NCBI RefSeq assembly: GCF_001293565.1
Contig: NZ_JXMU01000018.1
Location: forward strand, 29,330 to 93,329
Origin: Ahrensia marina
GTDB taxonomy: Bacteria > Pseudomonadota > Alphaproteobacteria > Rhizobiales > Rhizobiaceae
Reading direction: 5' to 3'
DNA: 64,000 bases
Shown: positions 1-8,734 of the stretch, one piece after another
Layout: each line of letters begins with the position of its first letter
Numbering within the stretch: position 1 is the first letter of the stretch
Translations under genes and position numbers: made by a program
Notes under the pieces: generated by a model
The model's input: only the letters and a program-made list of their open reading frames with translations
Databases searched by the model: none
What the model was told of the DNA's origin: nothing

Positions 1-22
1 ATCCGGGAAAAGGAGAACTAAA

Positions 23-589
23 ATGACCCGCAAAACAGTCTTGGCTATCTCTGCTGCTGTGATTTTTGGTGGCGGGGTGACAGCATTCGCTATGCAGGAG
101 CATACTGATCACGATGGACATAACATGCCAACGTCAACGGCGAACACTCCATCAGAAACAGGTCAGTCAGCTTTCGCTGCAATGGCTGAGATCGTACGAA
201 TGCTTGATTCCGACCCAGATACAGATTGGTCAAAGGTTAGTATCCAAGCATTACGCGACCATCTCGTTGATATGAATGAGTTGACGCTAAACGCTGAAGT
301 CAAACAACAGGTCAACGATGCTACAATAACGTATTTTGTAACCGGCGAAGGCAATGCAATTGAGGCCATTCAAGCTATGGTTTCTGCTCATGCGCTGCAA
401 CTCGATAAAATGGACGGTTGGTCGGCTTCAACAAGCAACGAGGTCGATGGTGCCAAATTGATGATGCAGCCAGCGACGGAAGTAGAGCGAACCAAAATAA
501 TTGGACTGGGCTTCTTTGGATTAATGGTTACTGGTGCCCATCATCAACCGCATCACTTTGGTATAGCAACGGGTCAAATGACGCACTAA
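23..589 (+). CDS. Exported His/Met-rich protein of the copper island
   Basis: I do not recognise a named family. The 188-residue product starts with a basic-hydrophobic signal peptide (about residues 1-23, ending near AFA) and then has a His-rich stretch (EHTDHDGHNM), so it is probably a secreted periplasmic protein. The C-terminus again has clustered His and Met (GAHHQPHHFGIATGQMTH). A good ribosome site, AAGGAG, lies 9 bases before the ATG. It converges on a multicopper oxidase gene whose stop lies 22 bases beyond its own. His/Met clusters next to copper oxidases usually mean copper binding, but that is inference here. Its promoter lies left of the window. Confidence 0.8.
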   Translation: MTRKTVLAISAAVIFGGGVTAFAMQEHTDHDGHNMPTSTANTPSETGQSAFAAMAEIVRMLDSDPDTDWSKVSIQALRDHLVDMNELTLNAEVKQQVNDATITYFVTGEGNAIEAIQAMVSAHALQLDKMDGWSASTSNEVDGAKLMMQPATEVERTKIIGLGFFGLMVTGAHHQPHHFGIATGQMTH

Positions 590-610
590 ACTGTCGATGT
601 TCGTATGGGG

Positions 611-2110
611 TCAAGATACTGTAAATTGACCCATCATACCTCGGTCCTCATGTTCAAGAATATGGCAGTGATACATGAATGGGTTGTCTTGACTTGCGGG
701 CATTTCGAACTTGACCAGCATTTCGGTGACACTGTCAACAACAACAGTATCCTTCCAACCGATACTCTCTGGTTTCGGCTGGCCACTATTCTCGCGGAGC
801 ACTTGGAAAGCGACGCCATGGATATGAAACGGATGAGCAAGCATTGAGGTTGAAACGATCCATTTCTCGACAGTGCCCAGCTTAACTTTTAAATCCATAC
901 GAGACATTTCAAAGCTCTGACCGTTAATGCCCATGTTCGACATCATACCGCCGCCCATCATGCCACCACCCATCATACCACCAGACCCAGTGTTCATATC
1001 CAGTGAGAATTGGCGAACTGCAACTTCCTGGTTTTCCAAATCTGGTTCGTCACCATTTATCTGATCAGGCACAGCAGTAAATCTAACAGGCAATCTATCA
1101 TCAACAACAAAAGGCATAACGACGAAGGAACGATCAACTACATTATCTATCATTCCGCGGACACGTCCCATCATGCCACCCGGCCCGGTGTTTGGATCAC
1201 CTGCTGAAATCATAGTCATGGTGTTACCATTGCCAAAATCCACAAGTAACTCTGCGCGCTCACCAGGAGAAAGTCGAAGCGTATCAATGGATCTCGGTTT
1301 ATTTAAATACCCACCATCTGTTGCAATCAAATGAAGCGAGCGGTCATCGTCGGCAGACAACGTATAAATGCGCGCGTTAGATCCATTGATAAGGCGGAGC
1401 CTTACAATTCCTTTTGGGACTGAGGCCACAGCATTCACTTGCCCGTTCACCAAAATGGTATCGGCCGTAAAGCCATGCATTGCATCCATCATTGATAAAT
1501 CATAGCTAAGCTGACCTCGGCTCGTGAACCTGCGGTCCTGAATTACCATCGTCAAATCATCTACGCCATACTCACTCGGAATGGCGCGATCTTCGTCACG
1601 ATTATCACTCACATGAATTATACCTCCTAATCCCGCATAGACATCAGACGCGGTACGACCATGTATGTGGGTGTGGTAGAAAGCGGTCGCAGGCTGCTGA
1701 TTAATCTGCATTTGAGGCATCCAGCTTTCGCCGGAATTTACGGGAATATGTGGGCCACCGTCATGTTCACCGGGCACCAAGAGTCCGTGCCAATGGACTG
1801 TCACTGGGTTCCGCAATTCATTGTTGACCTGAGCCTGAAGTGCACCGTTTTTCATGCGGATCGTTGGACCAAGATAGCTTTGATTAAACCCTATGGTGTC
1901 AGACACCATATTCTCGAAGAAGGCGGTTTTCCCCGATTGTGCCGTTAGGTTGAGCTTGCCACTGTTTGTAGTGTCTAGAAGCGGTGGCATTTTCAAAGCC
2001 GTGCGCTTGCTCAAGTCTACTTTCAATTTCCCTGAATTTGCGGCTAGCACATATGCACCACCAAATGCGATTAGCGCGCCACCACCGAGTAGAAAATTTC
2101 GACGATTCAT
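611..2110 (-). CDS. Multicopper oxidase, Tat-exported (CueO/CopA-oxidase type)
   Basis: Periplasmic laccase-like enzyme expected to oxidise Cu(I) to Cu(II) with oxygen. The 499-residue protein opens with a twin-arginine signal (NRRNFLLGG), so it should be exported folded. All copper sites are visible: HWHG near residue 102, YHTHIHG near 148, HPFHIHG near 425 and HCHILEHEDRGMM near 480, the last containing the type 1/3 Cys and axial Met. A Met/Gly-rich insert (repeated GGMM units, about residues 375-392) resembles the Met-rich Cu(I)-binding loop of CueO. It has its own CueR-type promoter at 2140-2170. A second multicopper oxidase lies at 7332-8723. Confidence 0.95.
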   Translation of the reverse strand: MNRRNFLLGGGALIAFGGAYVLAANSGKLKVDLSKRTALKMPPLLDTTNSGKLNLTAQSGKTAFFENMVSDTIGFNQSYLGPTIRMKNGALQAQVNNELRNPVTVHWHGLLVPGEHDGGPHIPVNSGESWMPQMQINQQPATAFYHTHIHGRTASDVYAGLGGIIHVSDNRDEDRAIPSEYGVDDLTMVIQDRRFTSRGQLSYDLSMMDAMHGFTADTILVNGQVNAVASVPKGIVRLRLINGSNARIYTLSADDDRSLHLIATDGGYLNKPRSIDTLRLSPGERAELLVDFGNGNTMTMISAGDPNTGPGGMMGRVRGMIDNVVDRSFVVMPFVVDDRLPVRFTAVPDQINGDEPDLENQEVAVRQFSLDMNTGSGGMMGGGMMGGGMMSNMGINGQSFEMSRMDLKVKLGTVEKWIVSTSMLAHPFHIHGVAFQVLRENSGQPKPESIGWKDTVVVDSVTEMLVKFEMPASQDNPFMYHCHILEHEDRGMMGQFTVS

Positions 2111-2139
2111 GATCGTTTTCCTTTATCCGCTTTTTAGAG

Positions 2140-2170
2140 TTCGTACGCGTTCCACCTGATGGAAGGTCAA
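2140..2170 (-). promoter_or_regulatory. CueR-type promoter for the multicopper oxidase
   Basis: Read on the minus strand: -35 TTGACC (2165-2170), a 19-bp spacer holding the dyad TTCC-N7-GGAA, and -10 TACGAA (2140-2145). The overlong 19-bp spacer with a central dyad is the signature of MerR/CueR-activated promoters. It lies 30 bases before the oxidase start. Confidence 0.85.
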
Positions 2171-2213
2171 GGCTTAGATACGAGTGGTATGGACTAATTA
2201 TCCATCCGCAATT

Positions 2214-2921
2214 TTATGCGATTGCCGGACGAATTTTCCTATAGGCAATCAAAAGAAACGGTATCGCAACGGCTATCCCGAGAAGAGCTGAGAACCACAT
2301 TGCAAGATCGGTATCACCATCGATCGCCATTTCTCCGAGGTGCGCCATGAGAAAAGCTGTTGGAACAACACCGATGAGTGTAGCCAAAGCAAATCGCCAA
2401 GTTTTGATGACGCTCAATCCTGCCGCATAGCTAATCATGTCGAATGAGACGAACGGCAATAAACGACTTAAAAAGATCGTAGCAGTCAGCGCATTTTGCG
2501 AACCTAAAAGACCTTTGTCTGCTTTTTCACCAAACCATTTTTGAACAGCATTTCGTCCAAGCCACCTTGATAAATTAAATGCGATCATCGCGCCAATAAA
2601 TGCGCCCATAATGACATAAACTGTGCCAAGCGTTTGCCCGTAAGCGGCACCGGCTGCTATCGCAATAGGCGCACTTGGTATTGGACTGGCAACGACTGCA
2701 GCCACCATAAATCCAATGACAATCAACGGGCCCCAATTTCCCGCGCGTTCAACCCAAGCAGAGATATTATCGGAATTTATACTAGTGAAAAACGAGCCCA
2801 ACAGACCTGATGCCCACAAATATCCAAGTAGAACAATGGCAAGAAGAACGATCGTTACCTTTAACCAGGTTATCTTTGAAGACGCGTGAGACACCCATAA
2901 AATCCGATTCTTGATTGGCAA
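2214..2921 (-). CDS. TVP38/TMEM64 (DedA-like) membrane protein
   Basis: Inner-membrane protein of 235 residues with about five or six hydrophobic segments. The family core is visible: a GxxxG-containing hydrophobic block (residues about 80-115, AAGAAYG), an FLSRLLPF motif near 153, and a small-residue-rich helix after it. TVP38/DedA proteins are linked to membrane lipid traffic and mercury or copper resistance islands; the substrate is unknown. The reading frame opens with TTG at 2921, only about 12 bases after the predicted transcription start of the promoter at 2940-2970. GTG at 2894 is an alternative start. Neither has a clear ribosome site. Confidence 0.85.
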   Translation of the reverse strand: MPIKNRILWVSHASSKITWLKVTIVLLAIVLLGYLWASGLLGSFFTSINSDNISAWVERAGNWGPLIVIGFMVAAVVASPIPSAPIAIAAGAAYGQTLGTVYVIMGAFIGAMIAFNLSRWLGRNAVQKWFGEKADKGLLGSQNALTATIFLSRLLPFVSFDMISYAAGLSVIKTWRFALATLIGVVPTAFLMAHLGEMAIDGDTDLAMWFSALLGIAVAIPFLLIAYRKIRPAIA

Positions 2922-2939
2922 ATCCGTCCGCCGAAATCG

Positions 2940-2970
2940 TTCATACGCCTTCCAGCAGATGGAAGGTCAA
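2940..2970 (-). promoter_or_regulatory. CueR-type promoter for the TVP38 gene
   Basis: Minus strand: -35 TTGACC (2965-2970), 19-bp spacer with the near-perfect dyad CCTTCC-ATCTGCT-GGAAGG, and -10 TATGAA (2940-2945). It is the most symmetrical of the set in this island. Confidence 0.85.
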
Positions 2971-3025
2971 GCAGTATTAAAACGTAACTCAGTCGGCATC
3001 CAAATATCTCCATAAAACCATGTGA

Positions 3026-3802
3026 CTACTGGCTCTCAAGCCTTGCTTCATCGACCATTTGAACCAGACGGTCTGTCTCGACCAAGCCGGGCGCAATTGA
3101 TTTTCCGATAATGAATGTTGGTGTGCCAGTGATATTAAGACCCTCAGCAAGCTCCATTGAGACAGCGATATGACTGTCGATCTCGGGCGCATTCATGTCA
3201 GCTTGTAATTGCTCAATATCCAACCCGATTGAAGCTGCGGTCTCCAATATAGCCTGCTCTTCCGCACGGCCTTCAAGTGACATCAATGCCCAATGAAATT
3301 CTTCGTACTTACCTTGGCTTTGCGAAGCTAAAGCAGCGCGCGCGGCATATACCGAACCAGGTCCAAGAATAGGCCATTCGCGATACACAAGACGTACATT
3401 GTCATCGCGCTCCAACAGCGCTGCAATCTCTGGCTTTACACGTCTGCAGTAGGGACAATTGTAGTCGAAAAACTCCACGATGGTAACATCGCCGTCAGGG
3501 TTGCCCAATATTGGCGCATTTGGATCACGCTCCAATTCATCGCGTCGATCCGATAAAATAGATGCTAATTGCGCGTCTTGGCGCTCTTTAGCGATCTGCT
3601 CTAACCGCTCGAAAGCCTGTTGGATAATTTCAGGATTTTCCATGATTGCTTCAAGCGCTAATTGCTTGATCTGGTCTTCGCTCATTTGATCATCGGCTGT
3701 TGCAGGGACAGACATCCAGGCAAGAGCAAGAATGATAAGCGAGCCTCTTAAAAGATGGATGATTATGTTGGATCGCGTAATGGCTTTTGTGTTAACTCTC
3801 AT
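3026..3802 (-). CDS. DsbA-family thiol:disulfide oxidoreductase
   Basis: Periplasmic thioredoxin-fold protein that introduces or isomerises disulfides. The 258-residue chain has an N-terminal hydrophobic export signal (to about residue 36), a charged helical region (about 40-90) typical of Com1/ScsC-like DsbA proteins, and then the active site FDYNCPYCRR near residue 115. The cis-Pro loop GTPTF lies near 227. It follows dsbB by 7 bases, so the oxidant and its membrane re-oxidase are co-expressed. In a copper island such a pair probably repairs copper-damaged periplasmic thiols. Confidence 0.93.
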   Translation of the reverse strand: MRVNTKAITRSNIIIHLLRGSLIILALAWMSVPATADDQMSEDQIKQLALEAIMENPEIIQQAFERLEQIAKERQDAQLASILSDRRDELERDPNAPILGNPDGDVTIVEFFDYNCPYCRRVKPEIAALLERDDNVRLVYREWPILGPGSVYAARAALASQSQGKYEEFHWALMSLEGRAEEQAILETAASIGLDIEQLQADMNAPEIDSHIAVSMELAEGLNITGTPTFIIGKSIAPGLVETDRLVQMVDEARLESQ

Positions 3803-3809
3803 GATGAAC

Positions 3810-4349
3810 TCACTTTGGATTACTTGATTTGTTTGAAGCTGACGCCGCCGCTAGGAAACATCCAGCAGACAAACCGATGCTGGCCACAACGTTCCAACCG
3901 GCAAAGGAAAGACCTAGAAAACGCCCAGCGGCTTCATTGCAAGACGGAGGTCGTGTGGTGGATAATGCACCAAGTAAGTCGTTAGCATCAGTTGTAGAGA
4001 AATTGCCTCCAGCACCGCAGCTTATGGGCCCAAGCCAGAAGCCCCACTCTACGCCTGAGTGATACATCGCAAGCAATGTACTGCCAACAAAAATGAGCCC
4101 CACAGTGAATAGGACCGCTCGAAGCACTTGCTTGCTTAAGCGGTCGCCGAACGCAATGAGACCAGCGCCCAATAGCAATGGTATCGCAACATAATAGGGT
4201 ATTCTCTGCCATAGACAAAGTTGGCAAGGCAGGTATCCCGCGAACTGAAACGCCCATGCCGAGCCAACAACTAAAAGCGCTAAAGCGCCAAGGATCAGCG
4301 TAACGGATGCGGTTTTTTCACGCGCAACATTTTGGAGGTCGGCGATCAT
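3810..4349 (-). CDS. dsbB: Disulfide bond formation protein B
   Basis: Inner-membrane quinone reductase that re-oxidises DsbA. The 179-residue protein has four predicted transmembrane helices. The first periplasmic Cys pair is in PCQLCLWQR (about residues 37-44). The second pair is spread over the loop containing ISCGAGG and PPSCNEA. It sits between a cytochrome c gene (2 bases upstream) and dsbA (7 bases downstream), a tight operon. Confidence 0.92.
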   Translation of the reverse strand: MIADLQNVAREKTASVTLILGALALLVVGSAWAFQFAGYLPCQLCLWQRIPYYVAIPLLLGAGLIAFGDRLSKQVLRAVLFTVGLIFVGSTLLAMYHSGVEWGFWLGPISCGAGGNFSTTDANDLLGALSTTRPPSCNEAAGRFLGLSFAGWNVVASIGLSAGCFLAAASASNKSSNPK

Positions 4350-4351
4350 AT

Positions 4352-4840
4352 TTATTCCTTTGCTTTATAGGATTTGTTCATTGCATCGTGACGGGCCCGT
4401 GTCTCCTCGGACCATGTACTTTTAATGTAGGAGAGGACCGCAATGATCTCTTTGTCCGACAACACATCTTCATAGGCCGGCATTGCAGACTCGTAGTTTT
4501 TCAAGTTTGCGGCTTTAACGACACCGAGCTTGGTAATATTGAACAAGACTTGATCAGGATGATGCCAAGTATGGCCCGTTTCATCGTGGGGTGGTGCAGG
4601 CATCATCCCGTCGGCGCCTGGGCTTCTCCAGTCCGCTACCTGCCCCTCCAAATTCACACCATGACAAGACGCACAGCTTTCGCGGTAGACACGCTTACCA
4701 ATAGAAACGAACTCGCTATTGTCGGGCAAAAGTATGCCCACAGTTTCAGCCCGACTTGGAAGCAACCAGAAGCTGACTGCAGCGGCAACGATTGCAGCAC
4801 AGAGTAAAGCGAAAAGCGTGAAACGGAAATTCTTAATCAT
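4352..4840 (-). CDS. Monohaem cytochrome c, membrane-anchored or exported
   Basis: The product (162 residues) has an N-terminal hydrophobic segment (about 8-27) and one haem c attachment motif, CASCHG, near residue 56; the likely axial Met is in the ESAMPAYEDVLS region near 118. This is the class I cytochrome c pattern seen beside copper oxidases. It probably carries electrons in the periplasm. The gene lies 14 bases downstream of the broken L,D-transpeptidase gene and 2 bases before dsbB. A second cytochrome c gene of similar build is at 10067-10507. Confidence 0.9.
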   Translation of the reverse strand: MIKNFRFTLFALLCAAIVAAAVSFWLLPSRAETVGILLPDNSEFVSIGKRVYRESCASCHGVNLEGQVADWRSPGADGMMPAPPHDETGHTWHHPDQVLFNITKLGVVKAANLKNYESAMPAYEDVLSDKEIIAVLSYIKSTWSEETRARHDAMNKSYKAKE

Positions 4841-4854
4841 TTTGCCATGCCGCC

Positions 4855-5541
4855 CTAAACTACAATTAGCGTTGAGCCCTTGGGCACGCGCGCGTAAAGA
4901 TCAATGATGTCTTGGTTCATCAATCGAACGCAGCCGCTGGAGACCGCCTTGCCGATTGACCAGTATTCTGGCGAGCCATGAATACGGTAAAGGGTGTCGA
5001 CGGTTCCCTCGAAAATATAAAGCGCGCGAGCACCGAGCGGATTATCTAAACCAGGCGGCATACCACCATTGGCGGCGCTCCATTATTCGAGTTCAGGTTC
5101 GCGTTCGATCATTTCAGCGGGCGGTGTCCACTTCGGCCACTCCTGCTTCCAAGCTATCCGTCCCTCTCCAGACCATGAAAAACCCGCGCGCCCAAGACCA
5201 ACGCCATAGCGCATCGCGGTGCCACCCTCTTCGACCAGATAAAGAAAAAATGTGCTCGTATCGACGATGATCGTCCCCACCGGATATGGCGTCGAATAAT
5301 CGATTTGCCGCCGCCAGAATTTCCGTGGAACTTTGTTTAAGTCCACGGCTGGCAAAGGGAATTTTTCCTGCGGCATTGGTCCATATGCAGCGACATAGTT
5401 TGGCGGAATTGAAGGCTCTTTTGGCTCAACAGGTTTGTCTGACAAGACATCAGTAGTCGAACAACCGGTGACGGCAAGCCCTAACAGGCTTGCCGAACCA
5501 GCTACAAAACGTCTTCGGTGTAGAGTTTTGTTCACCGTCAT
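4855..5541 (-). pseudogene. L,D-transpeptidase (YkuD) interrupted by an in-frame stop
   Basis: The frame opens at 5541 with a lipoprotein-like signal (VTGCSTTD) and runs 152 residues into the YkuD fold. It then meets a single TAA at 5083-5085, just after the residues EREPELE. The same frame continues without a shift through GGMPPGLDNPLGARALY, the catalytic HGSPEYWSIG / SSGCVR motif and a normal C-terminus ending at 4855. The intact paralogue at 6331-6885 has matching sequence across this point. One base (CAA to TAA would do) explains the break. The truncated product would lack the catalytic Cys and His. It may be a real pseudogene, a readthrough site or a sequencing error. It overlaps the DUF411 stop by one base (TAATG). 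Confidence 0.85.
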
Positions 5542-6029
5542 TATTCACTTCGCCCAGCTTCGTAAAAAACAGTCGGGTCAGCAGCAGGATCTGAAGTGTA
5601 TGCATAGACTGTGTATTGGGCACTTTCGTCGTATCCCATACCGAGTGAGCCCATGGGCATGCCGGGTGTCGAAATGCCTCTTATTTCTGGCTTCTCCGAC
5701 TGAAGCTTTTCAATGGCTGCCAGCGGTACATGGCCTTCAAGCACATATTTGCGTTCACCGCCAAGAACGGCTGTATGGCAGCCTTCAAGGCTTTTTGAAA
5801 TTTCTGCTTGCTGCTTAATGCTTGAGAGATCATCGAGATCATTGACCTTTACGGTGTATCCAGCCCTCTCAATCGCTTCGACCCAGACTTGGCAACAACC
5901 GCACCAAGGCGTTTTGAAAACGGTCATGGTTTTTTCGTCATGCCCACTTGCTGCATGGGAAATCCCTCCGATTGCGAATGTGGAAAAGCCCGCAAAGAGA
6001 ATTGAGGTGATAATATTTGATTTTGTCAT
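5541..6029 (-). CDS. DUF411 metal-binding protein
   Basis: Exported 162-residue protein with a signal peptide (about 1-26) followed by the DUF411 domain. The start of the domain is thioredoxin-like, KTPWCGCCQVW, with a Cys pair. The rest shows the family signature SLEGCHTA, VLEGHVP and STPGMPMGS. DUF411 proteins are found in copper and silver resistance clusters and are thought to bind metal; the mechanism is not settled. The gene starts inside the stop of the upstream membrane gene (ATGA overlap at 6026-6029) and ends on the start of the L,D-transpeptidase gene. Confidence 0.92.
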   Translation of the reverse strand: MTKSNIITSILFAGFSTFAIGGISHAASGHDEKTMTVFKTPWCGCCQVWVEAIERAGYTVKVNDLDDLSSIKQQAEISKSLEGCHTAVLGGERKYVLEGHVPLAAIEKLQSEKPEIRGISTPGMPMGSLGMGYDESAQYTVYAYTSDPAADPTVFYEAGRSE

Positions 6030-6334
6030 TTTGCATCTTTCTGGTCTGTTTTGCTGTGGCAGGATTTGCCCATGAATTTATGCATCACGAAGTGCAGTCC
6101 GAGACAGCCGGCTAAAGGAGCCAATGCAAATAGTCTTGCAGATAGCCCCTGTTCGGCTGGTATCGCGAAGAATATAATTGCCCCGCCAATTAACATTGGT
6201 ATGCAGCATGCCATCATGAACATGTTCATGACCAAATGGTTTTGCTCGGCTTTCGTCTGCTCCGGCTTTCGGATTGCGGGGACGCCGCTTGTGTAGTTGT
6301 AGGGCGATAATTTTTCTTTTGTTTCTTCAATCAT
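6026..6334 (-). CDS. Small two-helix membrane protein
   Basis: A 102-residue protein with a polar N-terminus (about 1-33), two hydrophobic segments (about 36-56 and 65-85) and a short Cys/His tail (HKFMGKSCHSK). I do not recognise a named family with certainty; proteins of this kind (often labelled DUF2933-like) occur beside DUF411 and copper genes. The ATGA overlaps on both sides show tight translational coupling to the L,D-transpeptidase gene upstream and the DUF411 gene downstream. Confidence 0.8.
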   Translation of the reverse strand: MIEETKEKLSPYNYTSGVPAIRKPEQTKAEQNHLVMNMFMMACCIPMLIGGAIIFFAIPAEQGLSARLFALAPLAGCLGLHFVMHKFMGKSCHSKTDQKDAK

Positions 6335-6885
6335 AGCACCACCACCTTCGTTCCAATGGGTACGCGTTCATATAGATCTTCAACATGCGCGTTGATCATA
6401 CGAATGCAGCCGTTTGAAACCGACCTACCAATAGATGATGGGTCAGTCGTACCGTGAATCCGATACATCGTGTCCCTTTTACCGCGATAAAGATAAAGTG
6501 CCCGAGCGCCCAGCGGATTGCCCGCACCGCCCGCTACACCGCCAGCAAATTTTGCATATTTTTCAGGCTCCCTCCGGATCATATTTTGTGTTGGTGTCCA
6601 ACGAGGCCACTTAGCTTTTCTGGCAATTGTCGCAGTGCCCCGGAAGGCTCTACCAGCCTTACCGACACCCACACCGTAGCGGCGAGCTTTGCCGCCCGGC
6701 AGCTGCAAATAAAGAAAATGATTGCGTGGATCGACGATAATAGTACCGGCCGCATAGCCCTTAAACCGAACGGTCTGCGGTTGATATTTCTTGTCTAAAT
6801 TGAATTTTTTATGCGCCGCCGCCGGGGCGACAGGAGCAAGTGCAATGACCCCAAGGCCAAGCACAAAACTACGTTTCGTAAGCAT
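6331..6885 (-). CDS. L,D-transpeptidase (YkuD domain)
   Basis: Periplasmic enzyme that makes 3-3 peptidoglycan cross-links or anchors proteins to peptidoglycan. The 184-residue product starts with a signal peptide (MLTKRSFVLGLG...), then YkuD: IIVDPRNHFLYL near residue 50 and the catalytic motif HGTTDPSSIGRSVSNGCIRM near 145-165, containing His and Cys. The start at 6885 is chosen because AAGGG lies 6 bases before it; an in-frame ATG at 6933 has no ribosome site and would hide the signal peptide. It is the intact copy; the neighbour at 4855-5541 is broken. Confidence 0.92.
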   Translation of the reverse strand: MLTKRSFVLGLGVIALAPVAPAAAHKKFNLDKKYQPQTVRFKGYAAGTIIVDPRNHFLYLQLPGGKARRYGVGVGKAGRAFRGTATIARKAKWPRWTPTQNMIRREPEKYAKFAGGVAGGAGNPLGARALYLYRGKRDTMYRIHGTTDPSSIGRSVSNGCIRMINAHVEDLYERVPIGTKVVVL

Positions 6886-6943
6886 GATATGCCCTTTTTC
6901 ACTAATCAGAAAAGACGCCAGTAAAGGCGCCAACTACGTTTGA

Positions 6944-7273
6944 TTAATTGAAAATCGGTGGGCGGAAATGGCTAGAATTCGTCTCAACAATGCGCTGATC
7001 ACGCACAGATGCGGTGAAGTGTACGGCGTCATACCCAAAAGATATGTTAGAGTAGTAAGCCAGTGCAGGACAGTCCATTGAACAATGCACGCTACCGTGA
7101 TGCATGGAACTCATCGGCATCTCACAGCAATCCGCAAGTTTGTTTTCCGCTCCACCGTGTGAAACAGTTTCCATCAGGTGATTTTCACCAGATGCACTGA
7201 CAACCACAGTTTGCAACGGCAAAGAAGCCATTGCTAAAACAAGCACCAACAATGTCGCTACAAACCTACGCAT
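6944..7273 (-). CDS. Exported Cys/His-rich small protein
   Basis: Unknown family. The 109-residue product has a signal peptide (MRRFVATLLVLVLAMASLPLQ) and a central metal-site-like stretch, DCCEMPMSSMHHGSVHCSMD, with four Cys and three His, which resembles periplasmic copper-binding or sensor proteins next to copper oxidases. The C-terminus (about 40 residues) is not distinctive. A GTG at 7288 is possible, but the ATG at 7273 gives the cleaner signal peptide. It lies 58 bases after the multicopper oxidase stop and precedes the L,D-transpeptidase, so it is part of the cueR-copC-copD operon. Confidence 0.8.
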   Translation of the reverse strand: MRRFVATLLVLVLAMASLPLQTVVVSASGENHLMETVSHGGAENKLADCCEMPMSSMHHGSVHCSMDCPALAYYSNISFGYDAVHFTASVRDQRIVETNSSHFRPPIFN

Positions 7274-7331
7274 GCAAATATAATACACTTTTCTAGAAAT
7301 TATTCCAACTTCTTAAACTTGGCTGTCTCAA

Positions 7332-8723
7332 TCAAGCTACATTGAACCATGTATTCATGCCTGCTGCGGCATGCTCCAGCATATGGCAATGAAGCAGCCA
7401 TTTGCCTTTATTATCGGCAACAAATGCAATTTGTGTTGTTTGTTCAGGACCAATCAAGAATGTGTCTCTCCACATTTCGTCCTCATCGACTTCAACTCCT
7501 GAACGGTTCAAAATCTTAAAGTGATGTCCATGCACATGCATGGCATGAACCCATCCAGTGTTGTTGATCGTTTCGACTATTACCGTTTCACCTGCCGCCA
7601 CATCAAAGAATGGATTCTCCGCGAGATTGGCGACACCGTTAAAGGCCCAAGCCTGCCCAGTTGTTCTGAAAGCTTCGCCTTCCAGCTTTTTGCCATTGTA
7701 GACCATCTCCACAAAACCACCCATGGCGCCGCCAGCCATGTCCAACGTAAATTTCTTGGCATTTTGCAGATCGGGCTCTGGCAGTGAATTAGGAAACAGC
7801 TTGATCGGATTTGCTGACGGCATTCCATCACCCGAAACTTTAAACTCGATTATCGAAAATGGATCATCACCTGAAATTTCATCAAGTGTGAAATCATTTT
7901 CTGGTGTGACTAAGAGATCCACACGTTGAGCAGGACCAATCATAAGTGGAGCATAGTTTAATGTTCGAGGTTCAGCGAGCAGTTGCCCATCATAGCCCAA
8001 GACCCTCGCATTGAAGCTGTTTGGATCGATTTCAAACACACGTGCATTAGCAGCGTTTACCAGTCGCAAGCGGTAATTTTCATTACGGTTCAATCTTATT
8101 TTTGGCACTGGTTCACCATTCACAGTCAACCAGTTACCCAGTCTTCCGCCATGGCTCCAATCCATGAGCGATCCAAGGCTCGCTACGTCGAGCGTACCCT
8201 CACCGGCCAAACGCCAATCATCTATCATCAGTGTTAGATCATGCGCTGCATCAAACAGCGGTTCGACATCATCTATTATAAGCGGACCATAGAGGCCGCG
8301 AGCAACCTGGTTCCAACTCTTATTATGGGCATGATACCAATAGGTACCAGCATCGGGCGCAACAAAATCGTAGACAAAACTATCGCCCGGCTGAACCGGT
8401 TCTTGAGTGAGGCCTGACACTCCATCCATTGCATTTTCAATGCGTATACCATGCCAATGAACTGAGGTTGGCTCTTCCAAATTATTGATGAACTTGACCT
8501 GGACGCGCTCACCCTTTTTTATTCGAATTTCTGGCCCTGGCGCTGAACCATTATAAGTCCATAGATCAGATTCTGCGCCATCTGGCCGATACAATTTCCG
8601 CTTTGATGGCCCAGCTGTTAATTCGAAATACCCATCATCAACTTTTGCAAGCGCAAGGGTTGGTAGTTGAACGGCAGCGACAGCGCCGGCAAATCCAAAC
8701 AAAACATTACGTCTAGAAATCAT
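7332..8723 (-). CDS. Multicopper oxidase, Tat-exported
   Basis: Second laccase-like oxidase of the island (463 residues). It carries a Tat signal (MISRRNVLFGFAG) and the four copper motifs: HWHGIRIEN near residue 89, WYHAHNKSW near 131, HAMHVHGHHF near 394 and HCHMLEHAAAGM near 448. Unlike the first oxidase it has no Met-rich insert. The start at 8723 is preferred because it puts the Tat motif at the N-terminus and lies 11 bases after the copD stop; the longer frame (to 8810) would run into copD. It is co-transcribed with copC and copD. Confidence 0.94.
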   Translation of the reverse strand: MISRRNVLFGFAGAVAAVQLPTLALAKVDDGYFELTAGPSKRKLYRPDGAESDLWTYNGSAPGPEIRIKKGERVQVKFINNLEEPTSVHWHGIRIENAMDGVSGLTQEPVQPGDSFVYDFVAPDAGTYWYHAHNKSWNQVARGLYGPLIIDDVEPLFDAAHDLTLMIDDWRLAGEGTLDVASLGSLMDWSHGGRLGNWLTVNGEPVPKIRLNRNENYRLRLVNAANARVFEIDPNSFNARVLGYDGQLLAEPRTLNYAPLMIGPAQRVDLLVTPENDFTLDEISGDDPFSIIEFKVSGDGMPSANPIKLFPNSLPEPDLQNAKKFTLDMAGGAMGGFVEMVYNGKKLEGEAFRTTGQAWAFNGVANLAENPFFDVAAGETVIVETINNTGWVHAMHVHGHHFKILNRSGVEVDEDEMWRDTFLIGPEQTTQIAFVADNKGKWLLHCHMLEHAAAGMNTWFNVA

Positions 8724-8734
8724 AAATCGTGACC

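Noticed and set aside
608..632. GGGTCAA...TTGACCC inverted repeat at the convergent end of the first two genes
   Set aside because: No T-run on either strand and a short stem; not enough for a terminator call. Its TTGACC is not followed by a 19-bp-spaced -10.
930..1000. Repetitive sequence inside the first multicopper oxidase
   Set aside because: It encodes the Met/Gly-rich loop; the repetition follows from the codons and is not a separate DNA repeat or CRISPR array.
4307..4807. 166-residue plus-strand frame
   Set aside because: It lies opposite the cytochrome c and dsbB genes, has no ribosome site and no recognisable sequence; a shadow frame.
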